Source: Moniliophthora roreri
Lineage: Eukaryota > Basidiomycota > Agaricomycetes > Agaricales > Marasmiaceae
Direction of reading: 5' to 3'
Assembly (NCBI GenBank): GCA_001466705.2
Contig: LATX02000197.1
Location: forward strand, 124,001-188,000
Length of the DNA: 64,000 nt
Of this stretch, positions 47,010 through 58,656 are shown piece by piece; within the stretch, counting starts at the first letter, position 1, and every line of letters begins with the position of its first letter. The position numbers and the translations under genes were made by a program. The notes under the pieces were generated by a model. It was not told the origin of the DNA. It searched no databases and saw only the letters and a program-made list of their open reading frames with translations.

Positions 47010-49645
47010 TCAACGCCTTCCTCGCCTGCCTTTCTTCGAAGTTGATGCGCCTTCAGTGATCCCCTCTGTTTCATCCATCTTTCTCTTTGCACCAGTGGTT
47101 GGCGGCTTTCCATCTGGTGGTGCCAGCGGTAAGTTTTCAAGGGGACCGTTGAAAACCGCATCCACTAAAGGTTGCCCAAAGTACCCAGATCGGACGCCTT
47201 CATGGATTCCAGAAAAGCAACGTCCTGCAGGAAAATCGGGCATAGCTTCGACCGCACCATATTGCTTGCACAGGAAGTTCCCTATTGCATGGACAATTGC
47301 ACGAGTACTCGCAAAGTCATTAACAAGGATCGCCATGTGAGCATCCCGGTCAACGGTGCTATTGATGAAGAATTCCTGGCGTATTAAAGACATGAAGGGG
47401 TGCGGAAAGATAGATTTGCAGGTGTCACGTTGGATCCTCAGCTGTTCATCGCTAAGCTTTACCCCCACTGGGATTTTGGTGAACACGAAGAAGACCATAA
47501 TCCACCATACGCTCTCTAGATCGTGTAGATAATGAAAGCGAAATGGGACTGTCGAGGGTGTGGTCTCCGTTTTGGTGGTGTTGGCAAGTATTTGGCGTAT
47601 AAGAGCCTGAGCATCGGTAGACGTTGTTTGTCTAGGCCGGAACAGATACTTACCCCTTTCCACCTCGCAAGCGATGAAGTGAGGAGTGCCCTGGTTCATG
47701 AGTGAGCGTTACAGCGAAAATAGTAGACAGCAATCCACTCACGGTCTTGAGATCACGGTGCGACTCAGACGACACGCTAACCTGTTTTGCGTACTCCAAG
47801 TCACCCAATCGGGCAACAATTCGACCATTGACTTCAGAGTATAAGATGTTGCCAATGCTTATGTCTCTGTGGACGTAGCCAGCAGAATACATATATTCGA
47901 GCGCTATAACGGAAATGAGTGAGCGAACACGGCTATATGACGACCGAAACCTTACCTTTAACAACCTGACCGAGGCATATCATCAGAGTCTTGAGGTCCG
48001 CGACCTTGCTGATAGGTTCCCCGGCGTATTCCATTAAGATGCGGGAATGAACCTTGTTTCCGTAGTGCGAGCGGGCGACGACCTCGAATTGACCATGAGC
48101 AGTTTCTGAGACAAATGACAGCGGACTACCAACGGTCCCAGCATTTGTACCCGTGGTGGCAGAAGCCGAGGGTACCTTTACGTAGTTGACATCTTTATGT
48201 CGAAGGGGGTATCTCGGAAGACCTTCTGGGAAAGGCTTGCGCAAGAAGTTGCTGGTGCTGTCGGCGACAAAGGACTGTGGATTGCAAGTCGAGCGAACCT
48301 TGACACGTTCGCACTCTTTGATGACGACGAAGTGCTCGGAGAATTCGTCGATCGATAGATCCTGAACCGGATTTACCAGGTTGAGATTTGCTTGGATTCG
48401 GTCGTAGGTTTCCTTCTCCGTTGAAGAGCCCTCCGGTATCCACAAGTCCTTCATTACGTATTCGTCTCCAGATGCTGAACCGTTCTCGTTAATGAGCCTG
48501 ACTTTGTAGACACGACCAGCGCGTCCTAAAAGGAACTTTGCCTTGTAGTCATTGATAATGTCGGTCGTCTCGTACTTCTTCCCACCAATTGTGAATCGGT
48601 ACTGAATGTTACGTTCGCCCTTTACTTTTGCACGATCGTCCTCTACCTTTACCCGTTCGACTGTCAAATCAAATCCTAGTTCGGAGAGGTTGGCGCGACC
48701 CAAAGCGACGACGAAATGGACGAGAAGCTTTGCATTCTGTAACACGGCGTCAACAAGAATACAAACACAGGGTCAGATGGCGAACCTACCTCTTGAAGAT
48801 CGATTTTCTCTGTCACGAACACGTGGGAGCGAGAGAAGAACCATATTCTGGTGTTGGTGTGTTCAACCGTCATCCCAAATATGAATCTGCGTGTGGGATC
48901 GGACCCCATGATATGATTTGCGTTGCCGACAACTTTGAGAATGTTCTGAACATGCATGAGAAAAATATCTATAGAGGGGAGGATGACTGCTTGCACTGTC
49001 TCGAGCTTCTTTATTGTCGTATTTCTTGTACTCTCCGATGAAAACTAAGTCACATTCATAGTCGTCATTTGTGGCATCCTTCGTAGCAACACGCGACTTG
49101 GTCAGCAAGTCATCGAGATCCGCCTTGTAGCTTGCCCCTTCTGAGGATGCCTTCAAATTGGCCTTGCTGGAAAACTTGAACAGAGGAACTGATCCTTTTA
49201 GAGTCTTCACTTCTTCTAGTACTGCATTGAAGCAGTCGGCAAATGATTGAAAGAGCTCTGTTTCTCCGATGACCTTGGTAGCTTCTTGTTGCTGAGTCGC
49301 GTCCTGAGCCACGCCTGATTGAGCCGCCGACTTCGATTTCTCCTTCTCCAATTTGTCAAAACTCAGATCGCTCCACCCTTCATCTGACAGAGTTCCTCTT
49401 TCCTTCAGCTTGTCGTGCACGTTGGAGACGGTTTCCTCGTCGACGGGAGGAAGACATGAAGAGATGAGATATGAGAAAGGAACTTCTGGAATGCTTGGAC
49501 CCATATCGTAGAGTATGCTTTCCCTAACAACATTCATGCGAATATGGGCTTCGTAGCCTTGATGGCTTTTAGGCATATATTTCGGCGTTTCTTGCTGTGC
49601 TGCAGCAGAGGGTTTAGGACTGGCGGGAGGGGTTGTGCTGGACAT
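47010..49645 (-). CDS. FunK1-type (fungal-specific) protein kinase
   Basis: The chosen start is the ATG at 49645 (MSSTTPPASPKPS); an in-frame ATG at 49681 lies too near the TATA box at 49702. The N-terminal 300 residues hold the FunK1 lead region, including CDLVFIGEYKK and RRFIFGMTVEHTNTRIWFFS. The kinase core has a Lys in DEYVMKDLW and the catalytic loop YVHRDISIGNILY. The usual DFG is replaced by GDLEYAK. GTPHFIACEVERG and LHDLESVWWIMVF close the fold. The C-terminus is basic, ending KKGRRGRR, possibly nuclear. FunK1 kinases are expanded in Agaricomycetes. Introns near 48740-48790, 47905-47955 and 47695-47745 keep frame. Confidence 0.88.
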
Positions 49646-49701
49646 GATAGGCGTACTGAGATGGTATGATAAAATGGACACTTGAATGAGGACATACCAT
49701 G

Positions 49702-49711
49702 ATATATATAC
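49702..49711 (-). promoter_or_regulatory. TATA box of the FunK1 kinase gene
   Basis: TATATATATC on the minus strand, about 60 nt upstream of the ATG at 49645. Confidence 0.45.
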
Positions 49712-49719
49712 CCGGAAGC

Positions 49720-51476
49720 ACGACTGCCACAGAAACGGTGTGACCAGAACTTGAAGCCCAACGAGAAATGTGATTACCTAGGCTGACGTTTCTGACCTGG
49801 GCTGACATGTATTGGCGTTTCCTGACGATGCTACCAATTTTGACTGATTTTGGCTTGTTACATAGGAACAATAATAAGCAAAAACCAAATCAGGTTCCAA
49901 GTCAATTCAAAGTCCAGTCAAAGTCTTGCCATCGTCATCCAAACGGTGGGTCCGTGCGAGCTGAGTTTAAATTTACCTCACAAATACCGGTTCTCTGACT
50001 TCTAGTTTTCTTGCATTCCCTTCCGTACCCACAACCTACAACCCACAGCCCAGAGTGACATCATACCTTTCGGCATTTTCGGCATTTTCGACCTTTCTGC
50101 ATGTTAAATGCCAAAATGTGAGGGACAGTCAACGTGATTTTTAGCTTGGTTGGTTCACAATTCTACTCTAACTATATGAGCTTAACACAGCTGCCAAGGA
50201 GCAGTGAATTTTGTTGGGAATGGGAGGGTAGGTGTGAAGTGAGTGGAGGGGCGAAGTAGCCGGCATTCCAGCAAAAGGACCTAGCTTTTTACCTTTGGCA
50301 TTTCAGTCCAAAATGCCAATGGCATGCTGCTGGCATGCTGAAATGCCATGTGATGCTATCCTGCTGATGTATGATCTCCCATGATAGAAGTGGACACATC
50401 GAGTTGGATAGTGAATTAAGGGCTTGGTTATGTTATCAGTTTCTGTACTCAGAACCTTACGATGCTCACCAGTACATGTCTTAACTGGTTGTTGCACCAC
50501 AAGCTCATATCTGTTTTATAGCCTCCCATGAAATGATACTTGAATCAGACCGGAAAACACATTCTGCTCAGTAAGTACTCCTTATCCCTGTGACTATAGA
50601 TGCTGATGTCAAATCTAAGTACATAGTTGGTTCTCCGTTGCCAGGAAGAGGTCTGAGGTATGTGATAATTCATGCAGAATAATAAATCTTAGAATAGTAC
50701 TAGCTAGTCCTTCCTGTAGTAAATAGTTGGTCAATCAACATCAACTTCAGTTATTTTATCTAATGTGGTTTAGCGATAATTGACGAAAATTGGCACATAT
50801 TATCATACCGCTTGAAATATTAACTGGCGTCAGTAGGCATCGATAGATGTCAATATGTTCTCACTTACTGGTGTTCATCGACGTCTATTGGTGTTCTTTG
50901 ATGTTCTGGGGGAATGTTGATAGTAATTACCTGGGGTCAGCATACATCACCAGATTTCTGACTGGGCTTGAAGAAGAGGACAATGGTGAACTCAATGATT
51001 CTGAATTACATACAATTGGAGGCCAACAGGCACCAGGAATTGGGTGCCAACACCCCTTGATCAGAGTTTTCAATATTACCTCGAATCTGTAGATATCAGA
51101 GAGAGTCAAACTGTCCTCAGTGTCAACCACCTATTCTCTGACCATTGTAGGCTACCAAGAATAAACAACTGGAATGATATCCAGTCATTTGTAGGGTCTA
51201 CCTGTACAGACATGAAAATCTACTATGAGCAAGCCAGGCCATGACTGAGTATTTAAGCAAGTACAGTTAGCAGTAGGATTGAGACAAGGTTTAAATGTAT
51301 GTGGAAAAGACCTTGAATAGGACGATGGATGTTGGACATTAAAAAATGTTGCAATTACAAGTTGTTAAGGTCAAATTGCTCTCACAGTTGATCTTCTTGG
51401 AATCATACTCGACATTATCGGTTGGTTGCAACGACACTAACCTGTCATTGTAAATTGTTCATCTCTGGTAGTGATG
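49720..51476. other. gene-free region entering a CpG-poor island
   Basis: Short simple repeats occur (CATTTTCGG units near 50072-50090; TGGCATGCTG units near 50320-50345). From about 50.1 kb CpG becomes rare. No supported coding region. Confidence 0.5.
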
Positions 51477-51876
51477 TGCAGGGCTGGGCTGGGCTCAGGC
51501 TGAGCCCTAGATGTGGTGATGTCAAGCTGCACAAAATGGCAGTGGAAATCAACATTGTCTTAGTGATTCACATATATTCTGGTATTTTCATCAATAAAAC
51601 ATGTTAAGGATTGGCACATTGTTCCAAGGTGAGTTCAGTATAGGTCTGATTAACATGGTTAGTATTAGAAACAGATGTAGGAAATCTGAGTCACACGTGG
51701 CACACACATCAGAAATTCAAACCTGTTGCTTTTTGTCACATTCAAATCTTTTCACCTTGTATAGTACTGTTCCACCCAGACTCTCACCAGTATCTGCTCA
51801 CCAAGGCTCAAGTCCAGGGCTCAAACATAAGCTCCAACAAGCCCAAGACTCAGTTGAGCCCAGCACTGGCCCTGCA
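51477..51876. mobile_element. MITE-like element with terminal inverted repeats
   Basis: The left end TGCAGGGCTGGGCTGGGCTC and right end GAGCCCAGCACTGGCCCTGCA are imperfect inverted repeats, 400 bp outer edge to outer edge. The CAGGG-type ends resemble hAT elements. There is no coding capacity. No clear target-site duplication remains. Confidence 0.55.
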
Positions 51877-52107
51877 TATCTCTATTCCCCAACTCTCCAT
51901 GGTTCAGTCCTCGCCTCCCTGGTGGTTTATACAAGCAATGACAACACATTTACCAGCCAGAATTTGGACTGTAATGAACTGATGTTGAGTTTTTGATTCC
52001 GACATCTCCCAGCTACCTTCACCATCAATCTTGTTCCCAGCAAGGTTGATCTCAGCCTTATTGGTGTGTCCAGGTTTTGGTAGTGGTTTTCTCACCAGAG
52101 CATATTT

Positions 52108-53760
52108 TGACACACCCTCAACCCCAGTATGTTTACTCAAAGTTTTCATTGAAAAATGTGTATGGAGCACTTCCCATCCATAGGTTATCGAAGGCCAACA
52201 GATTTCAGACATGCAGGAGATGATCGAAAACATTTTTGCCTCATCCAATGCTGGTACCCCCAAGGACAGGACTCTCTGTCCTGACAAAGCGGTGACACTG
52301 TCTGTCCCTTATCATATGGCAAACACCATTGTTGATGCAGTTGTGAAGATCAGTTCCCGAGGAGCAAGGTCAAGGTGACAGGACTTCAAATCAAGAGAGT
52401 GAGTGTAAATCTGTTCTTAGGATTCCTAATAGACCAGAATCAGGTCAGATTTGGATCTATCCGCTCAGATTGTCATTGTCGAGGGCTCAATCTGCTATCT
52501 GTGGATTTCAATCCGAGAATATCCATCGGATGGAGAGTCATTTGCGGATGGGTGCTACTACCAGCATTTGTAGTTGGGGACTGGTTGCAATGACAAAAAT
52601 ATGCCTCTTTCCACCTTGTGCTACAGATGTTCTGCCAGGCTGTGGACACTCTGATAGGACCTTGAGAAGCCTCCAAAAATCATATATGATGTTTTAGTAT
52701 GATATTGAAAACTGGAAGTAGAGGAAATGTTGTGTGAATTTGGACACAGGTTTAGATATGGAGGTCAAATGCTCTGATGCACCATTTGATGACTTGACTT
52801 CCTCTACCCTGTATAGGATCATGAGTGACGTTCAGCCATCACTTTTGGTCAGAGACTCCAGAAACCCACAATAGAAGACAGAAACTCACCTCAGATGTCT
52901 TGACTTCGCTCCTGAACACATTAATGACAATAGTTTTCACTGAATTATCCATGCCATCCAAAGGACAGTGGATTGAGAGACAATCTGGTCAGATAATCTG
53001 AGTCAATTCAATCCGTTATCATCAGTCCTTGAAGAACAATGACAGAATCAATTATAACACCAGACTTGTATTGAGAAATTTACCTAGGGGATAATCGCTC
53101 AGAATGCCAACAGGATGCCCTCAATGAATGTTTACCCACTACAAATAGCACTCTCATCCTTGCAAAGTCATCAACTCATATTGCAGATAGTATTAATGCT
53201 AATGGATTAATTAACGAATGGTACACAGTTTGCTCGATCATATCTTATCCTACTGATAATAATGTTACACTTGCAGTTGCCCTACAAGGTCTGAGAATGT
53301 GGTGAGTGAGTATTCGATGGGGTCAGTAAAACCTAACAACCAAACCTTCAGGGGTCTACTGAACAGGGAGATGAGAGTGTTACCCACAAAGGCAAAGACA
53401 GCATTACTAAAGGCATCTCTGTACGGATCATCAAGGTATCCCATTTTCACTATGCGTTCTCCCAAGTGGTTGCCTTGATGCCAGCATACAATGTGCCACT
53501 GTATGCCTGGCACAAAAAAATATGGGTCTAATGCAGAATTGTATGGTGGTAAGCAGAAACAACAAATATAGGGATGACTAGCGACTAAGATTCTGCAGAG
53601 GTCATCAAAATTGTTGTGTGTGATGACAAGGGTTGCTCATAGCACGAAGTTGACTGTTCTTGTCACTTCCCCTTTGTTGAGGCTTGATTGTGGACTTGCT
53701 AGAACTATATATAGTACTATTCATAATCTTTCTTGTTTCTTGAGCCATACAGTAATGCAG
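52108..53760 (+). pseudogene. decayed, CpG-depleted copy of the AAA ATPase gene
   Basis: Blocks match the gene at 42.6-45.7 kb: 52108-52345 with about 42650-42905; 52347-52427 with about 43530-43615; 53035-53315 with about 43665-43960; 53320-53745 with about 45265-45715, running into the shared 3' UTR (AACTATATATAGTACTATTC). The AAA core is deleted and about 600 bp of unrelated sequence sits at 52430-53030. Substitutions are mostly CG to TG or CA (for example TTTCGGACGTACAG became TTTCAGACATGCAG), with added stops. No function expected. Confidence 0.85.
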
Positions 53761-54374
53761 CAAAGCAAAGGCCTTGATTTCAAAGCTGTGTGGCAAGGAA
53801 GGTTTTGATTCACATGGAAAAAGGTGCATCAGACATCCTGAAGTTGGAGGGATCAGTCAATGGGTACCACTTAATCCTTACAACATGTGAAGCATGTCAG
53901 CTTCTGCTAATCAGATTTGACTGACTCCGGATCCCTCTGTCCATCCCATCTGTCATGAGTCACAGCTGTACAGTTGTTCAGATACAGCCGAAACCCTAAT
54001 CCTCTCATTAGTACTTACCAACACACCCACTATCGTTGACAATGACCAATACTGGTGAGTTTCAAGATTGTCGACAACTTTTAAAAATTCCCTGAATTCT
54101 CTGGAGTTTACAGTTTATTACCAGTACCAGGTTCAGCCCCCAACATATTTTTTGTCCCTGGTGACACTGAAATTTTTTACAGCACTAGATTTATAGATTC
54201 ATATTGCTGTTCTGAGCTGGGTACATGCACTGGGTGACAATGTCAGAGGAGCAAGTCAGAGGGGCAAGCAAGAGGCATGGGTGAGAGATGCAGGTCTGGA
54301 GAGGTACAGGACATGGCATTCCACACACATCGGGTGGTCAGAGGCAGGTCAGAGTAAGGTCAGAGGTGTACTGT

Positions 54375-54546
54375 GTATGGTGCGAGGATGTTGTCAGCTA
54401 CAGGGTCAGCAACATTGTCAGCGATGCCATTAGTGACATGTTCAGCAATTATCAGCGACATGTCAGCGACACTGTCACCGTTAGTGATGCTGTCAGTGTT
54501 AGTGACACTGTTAGTGATGCTGTCAGCAACACTGTAAGTGACACTT
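54375..54546. repeat. minisatellite of GTTAGTGAC / GCTGTCAGT-like units
   Basis: Imperfect 9-18 bp units (GTTAGTGATGCTGTCAGT, GTTAGTGACACT) recur about ten to fifteen times. It creates a low-complexity open frame (DAVSVSDTVSDAVSNTVS) that is unlikely to be a gene. Confidence 0.7.
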
Positions 54547-54839
54547 AGAAGCATACTGTCCTGCACTATGTAGTACCATGGTAGTATATAAGAACAGTGC
54601 TTCATTGAAATTCAATACTTCATTTGGCTTCAATTGTAATACTCAGCAGTGACTTAGCCTGTAAGCAATAGTTAGTAGCAACACATGTAAGTGATGGTCA
54701 GTGACAGTGACAGTACAGTTTTCTTTGTATCCCTATACTGTCTGCATATACATTTATACCCTAGAGCAATTTTAGTACCATAGTTGCCTATCATGCATGA
54801 GCAAGTGGATGGGGAGGCATGAACACATGAATACTACCA

Positions 54840-55200
54840 ACTACAAGTTCAAATGGAGACGAAGTGTTGTCACAGAACGCCGAGAGTTGTCGACTTCTGC
54901 CCGTACCCCGCGTGCCTCGTCTTGCCCTTTTTGGAAGTATCTTGACAGCTGTCTGTCACTTCCTTCTCTGCCGTAAGGATCGAGTGGTACCCACCGACCT
55001 CTGCCTCGACCTCTGCCTCCTGAAGTCGTTCTTCTAGTGTCGCTTCTCGGCTCGCTACCATGCTTGTCTTCTCTCGACGCCAAGTCTACCCAAGTATCCT
55101 AAAACAACCAAAACCCGGTGGTATCGAGCGTGGTATCCATCAGAGCAACCTATCCGGTGCTAGTCGACATCATATAAAGTGAGCGAATGTAGGCAGTGAG
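54840..55200. other. possible retroelement fragment
   Basis: After the CpG-poor island, GC content returns. At about 55118-55145, TGGTATCGAGC and TGGTATCCATCAGAGC resemble primer-binding sites of LTR elements. A short Arg/Glu-rich frame lies on the minus strand. No LTR pair identified. Confidence 0.25.
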
Positions 55201-55586
55201 GGGAGATTAAAGGCACCGGATCGAAAAACATAAATGTACAAAGGCGCCACTCAGAACATGGCAATTCCGACTCGGAACACTCCCAACGCTACATTCCACC
55301 TCCAGCCAGAGTTCCATTGTTTGGAATCAAAGTATTCGGGGAGACACGAGTATTCCCTGTCGACGAAAACGAAGTAAGGCCAGTAAAGGGCCTAAACCCG
55401 CAGATACTGAACCGCTCAAGGGTGCCTTACCGGATAAATTATTACAGTAACGTCAGATACATGGACAGGAACTAATAGGACTCGCTGAACCCGGCTCGTG
55501 GGACCCTTAAATTGCCGCCGACCAATACAAGCACGTGCTCCGCGCTTGTCAGGGACCTCTATGTTGTGGGATATTCTGCTATGACC

Positions 55587-55594
55587 TATATAAA
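55587..55594 (+). promoter_or_regulatory. TATA box of the F-box-like gene
   Basis: TATATAAA, 74 nt upstream of the ATG at 55668. It rules out an upstream in-frame start. Confidence 0.55.
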
Positions 55595-55667
55595 TGTTTG
55601 GCTTGGGTTGACAAGTGAGTCTCGGAGGTCTTCTCACTTGGGTCCTCCACTAACCCTCTCAACCACG

Positions 55668-57012
55668 ATGTCGCAGTCTACACCTCTCGAACTCGTATAT
55701 CAGATAATCGACATCGTCGCAAAAGAGCGTTCTCTACCCGCGCTGAACACCTGCTCTCTCGTCTCACGAGCATGGTGTCATTACACTCGGCCCTATGTTT
55801 TTCAGCACATCACCATCTCTAACCCCAATTCTAGCTGCAAGCATTGGACGCGGAGACTCAAAAGCGCTCCCCATCTGATACCCCTAATTACAAGCGTTGC
55901 ATTGGTTGACAAGGGGAAGCATTCCGAGCATCCCTCATGGAGCGTCGACGCCGCACGCGAAAGTGCGCAGACTTTAACCCATGTTCGTAGTCTTTCCATC
56001 AGAGACTTTGACGATGCATCCGGCGATTTCGTGGGGCACCATTGCGCATTTATCAGCAACCTGCGGAGTTTACAATCCCTCAGCCTTCATCGCGTCGAAC
56101 TTGAAACCGCCGAACAACTCTTCCCCTTCTTGTCCATCATTCCGTCCACCATTTCCTCGCTCTCACTCCGGAACATCGGCTCTCACATACCGTACGACGA
56201 GTACTGGGAGGTACAGCCCATCAGCGATGCGGGTGCCATTCCACTATGTTTACCCTCGTCCGGATATCCTTGGCGTTTGCGCAACTTGACCCTGTCGAGC
56301 ACGGAAGTACGACAGGATGTGTTTTCATGGCTGCTTAGCCCGGCCTTCGATCTTTCCTGTCTACACTCGCTAGCTTTGGTGGCAGGCTTCCAAGATGACA
56401 CCAGGTTGCATGTTGATCAAAGTATTAGTGCTCTGATGGATCAGTTCATGACTACCGTCGCTCCAACCCTCCGCAATTTGACCCTTGCGATCCGTGGAGA
56501 AGGAACGAGTGATAACCTTCATATCGGTAAGTCTCGACTAACACCTGCAAGTTTTCGGCCCTGATTCATTCCCATCAGACTATATCAAATTCACCTCTGT
56601 ACTGTCCGAGCTCACGTCGCTTGGAAAGCTCATCCTGGTATCCGAACACCGACGAGGCCTCAACCCCTGGCATGCCCTATCCCTCTGCAATCAACTTTTA
56701 CCCCGTTTACACCAACCGACACTGAAAGAACTGGTTCTTGTCATTGACCTCGACCTTCGATCCACTGCCGATATCCAATCTTTTGGCACCTTACCCGAAT
56801 GGGCATCGCTTGATATAAACCTCGAATCTTCAACTTTTCGGGACGTCTTGATTGTTGTTGAGGTCAGCAACAATGTTTCGGCCAATAATTACAACGAGGA
56901 GGTTGAGGTGTGGGTGAGAAGAGCGTTACCACGTGTGCACTCGCGGCGTATCTTGCAAGTACAGGCTAAGGAGGCTCGCATCATTCTTCGTCAAAGACTC
57001 GCAGCAAGCTGA
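55668..57012 (+). CDS. F-box-like protein
   Basis: Exons 55668-56526 and 56579-57012 join in phase 1 and give 430 residues. An F-box-like motif opens the protein: STPLELVYQIIDIVAKER, LPALNTCSLVSRAW. The rest has irregular leucine-rich repeats (LRSLQSLSLHRVELETAEQL, ISSLSLRNIGSH, LRNLTLSSTEVRQD) and a C-terminal VRRALPRVHSRRILQV. F-box proteins recruit substrates to SCF ubiquitin ligases through Skp1. In Agaricomycetes this group is large and variable, and targets are unknown. A degenerate relative follows directly downstream. Confidence 0.8.
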
Positions 57013-57339
57013 CGTTTTTCTTTCTCGCAGTATCCTCATGACCTCAAGCCGCTATACCATGAGTGGGTCGATAACTAAACTCAGCTATCAACCCATGTGT
57101 CAATGTTTAATGCGGTGTGCAGTCAATCATTCTTTCAGATTCGACGCCGCAAAAAAAAAAAACCATGATTCACGATTCAGGTCCTGGGGGCGTTATTTTC
57201 TAACATTGTATCATAACAGAAACATGAATGAATTGTATCATATGTATCCGATACCGGCACATTTTCTGGTTAAACCATTTCTGAGCATGTATCTTCCTCT
57301 CCGGCCTTGCATCAATCGTCCGCTCGTCCAGCTTCCACG

Positions 57340-58530
57340 ACAATGCAGGAGACCATTCCACCCAAAGATCCGATCTACACCGGAACTCATCCCCCAAGTA
57401 CTCCAGCACCTTGCCTAGGCATACTACCATTCAGAATTCCGCCTTGGAACCGGTGCAATTGTCCCAAGCTTCTCATATTTCAGAATCTCACCGTGCCCAG
57501 AAGTGTTGAGTGTGATTAGAGAGACTCTGCTCCGTACCACACATCGCACCTTTGGTATTCCCTCTTTACTGGTACGGCTTCTACCATTTGCCAGTCAATT
57601 TCTCGAGTAGTACCGGCCGTGAACCAAGATGGAGTGTGACCGATGCTCAGAAACTGGCCGAGCCGTCCCATACCCAGGTTCTCATGATCACGCACGAAGA
57701 GTTGGGTGAGCATGGCCCACAGCACGAATTCCTCAAGCATCTTCATGATCTACAATCCAAAAAACTTTGTCTCCTACACATCGAACTCGAACTATCCGAC
57801 CATCCCTTCCATTTCCTGACTTGTGCAAAAGCGGCCCAGAATCTTTCTGAGCTCTCCATGTTATACGTCGGTTCGCGTCTGAGATTAGCCTTTGTTCTGT
57901 TTGGATTCGGTGATGCGGACATGGCATTGGTATCCTCAGCAGCGCGAAAGGACGGTCTGGCGTCTTCGAAGGCTCATGATATCCAATCCGGAAATCCGGA
58001 AGCTCGCCTTGTCCCTGTTGAGTGGCCCAATGTTCGACTATACACATTTTGGATTGCTGTCGAGCCGCTTTTTCGGGATCAACGACGAGGAATCTTTTGG
58101 AGGGGTTCATGATCATCGTCGGCTCGAGTGTTCGATGTTTGATGCTTGGAGTTAGCAATGGTGTAGACAGGTTTTTTTTTAACCTGCTTCAGCCCTGTCA
58201 GTGGCGAGCACATTGTTTCCTACTCTTCATGGCCATCGAACCTTTCGACGAACCGTTTGAAAGGGTCCATAACCTCAAGTCACTACAGGGAAGCTGCTCG
58301 ACGATCGCTTGAAGGAGAACGCAGCGCAGGTGTTGCCCAACTTTCGTCGTCTACTTGTCGTGCTTTCGATCGGCAACGGTCAATCACCACGCAGTCAGTT
58401 TTAGGCAGTCATTCAGGACACTCTTCCCAGAGCGGATGCTCGTAGCGCGGTGGATGTTCATGTAGATTTGCTGATGACTCAAGTTCATCGTCGTGGGGTT
58501 CTTGTGGCTAAATCAAGTCTTTTGTAGGGT
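57340..58530 (+). pseudogene. degenerate tandem relative of the F-box-like gene
   Basis: An F-box-like opening (RSTPELIPQVLQHLA) is followed by a TAG. Leucine-rich segments come next in changing frames (HEFLKHLHDLQSKKLCLLHI, AAQNLSELSMLYVGSRLRL). A C-terminal piece, QDTLPRADARSAVDV, resembles the end of the upstream gene. Some frame changes could be introns, but several stops have no good splice sites. Probably non-functional; the paralogy is by eye. Confidence 0.35.
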
Positions 58531-58656
58531 CTCAAAATACGCAGTGTTATCGAAAGACTATCGCAGTACAATAACGGATGATGGGTTCCATCGTTAGGTC
58601 AAATTGTTCTGGCGTGATATATAATGTCTATGGTACAAAGGTCTCCAATCAATCCC

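Noticed and set aside
46397..47161. 254-codon open frame on the minus strand
   Set aside because: It overlaps the 3' end of the FunK1 gene in another frame, has no domain-like composition and no splice or promoter support.
54288..54548. Open frame with VSDTVSDAVS repeats
   Set aside because: It is a by-product of the minisatellite in a CpG-poor, gene-free region.
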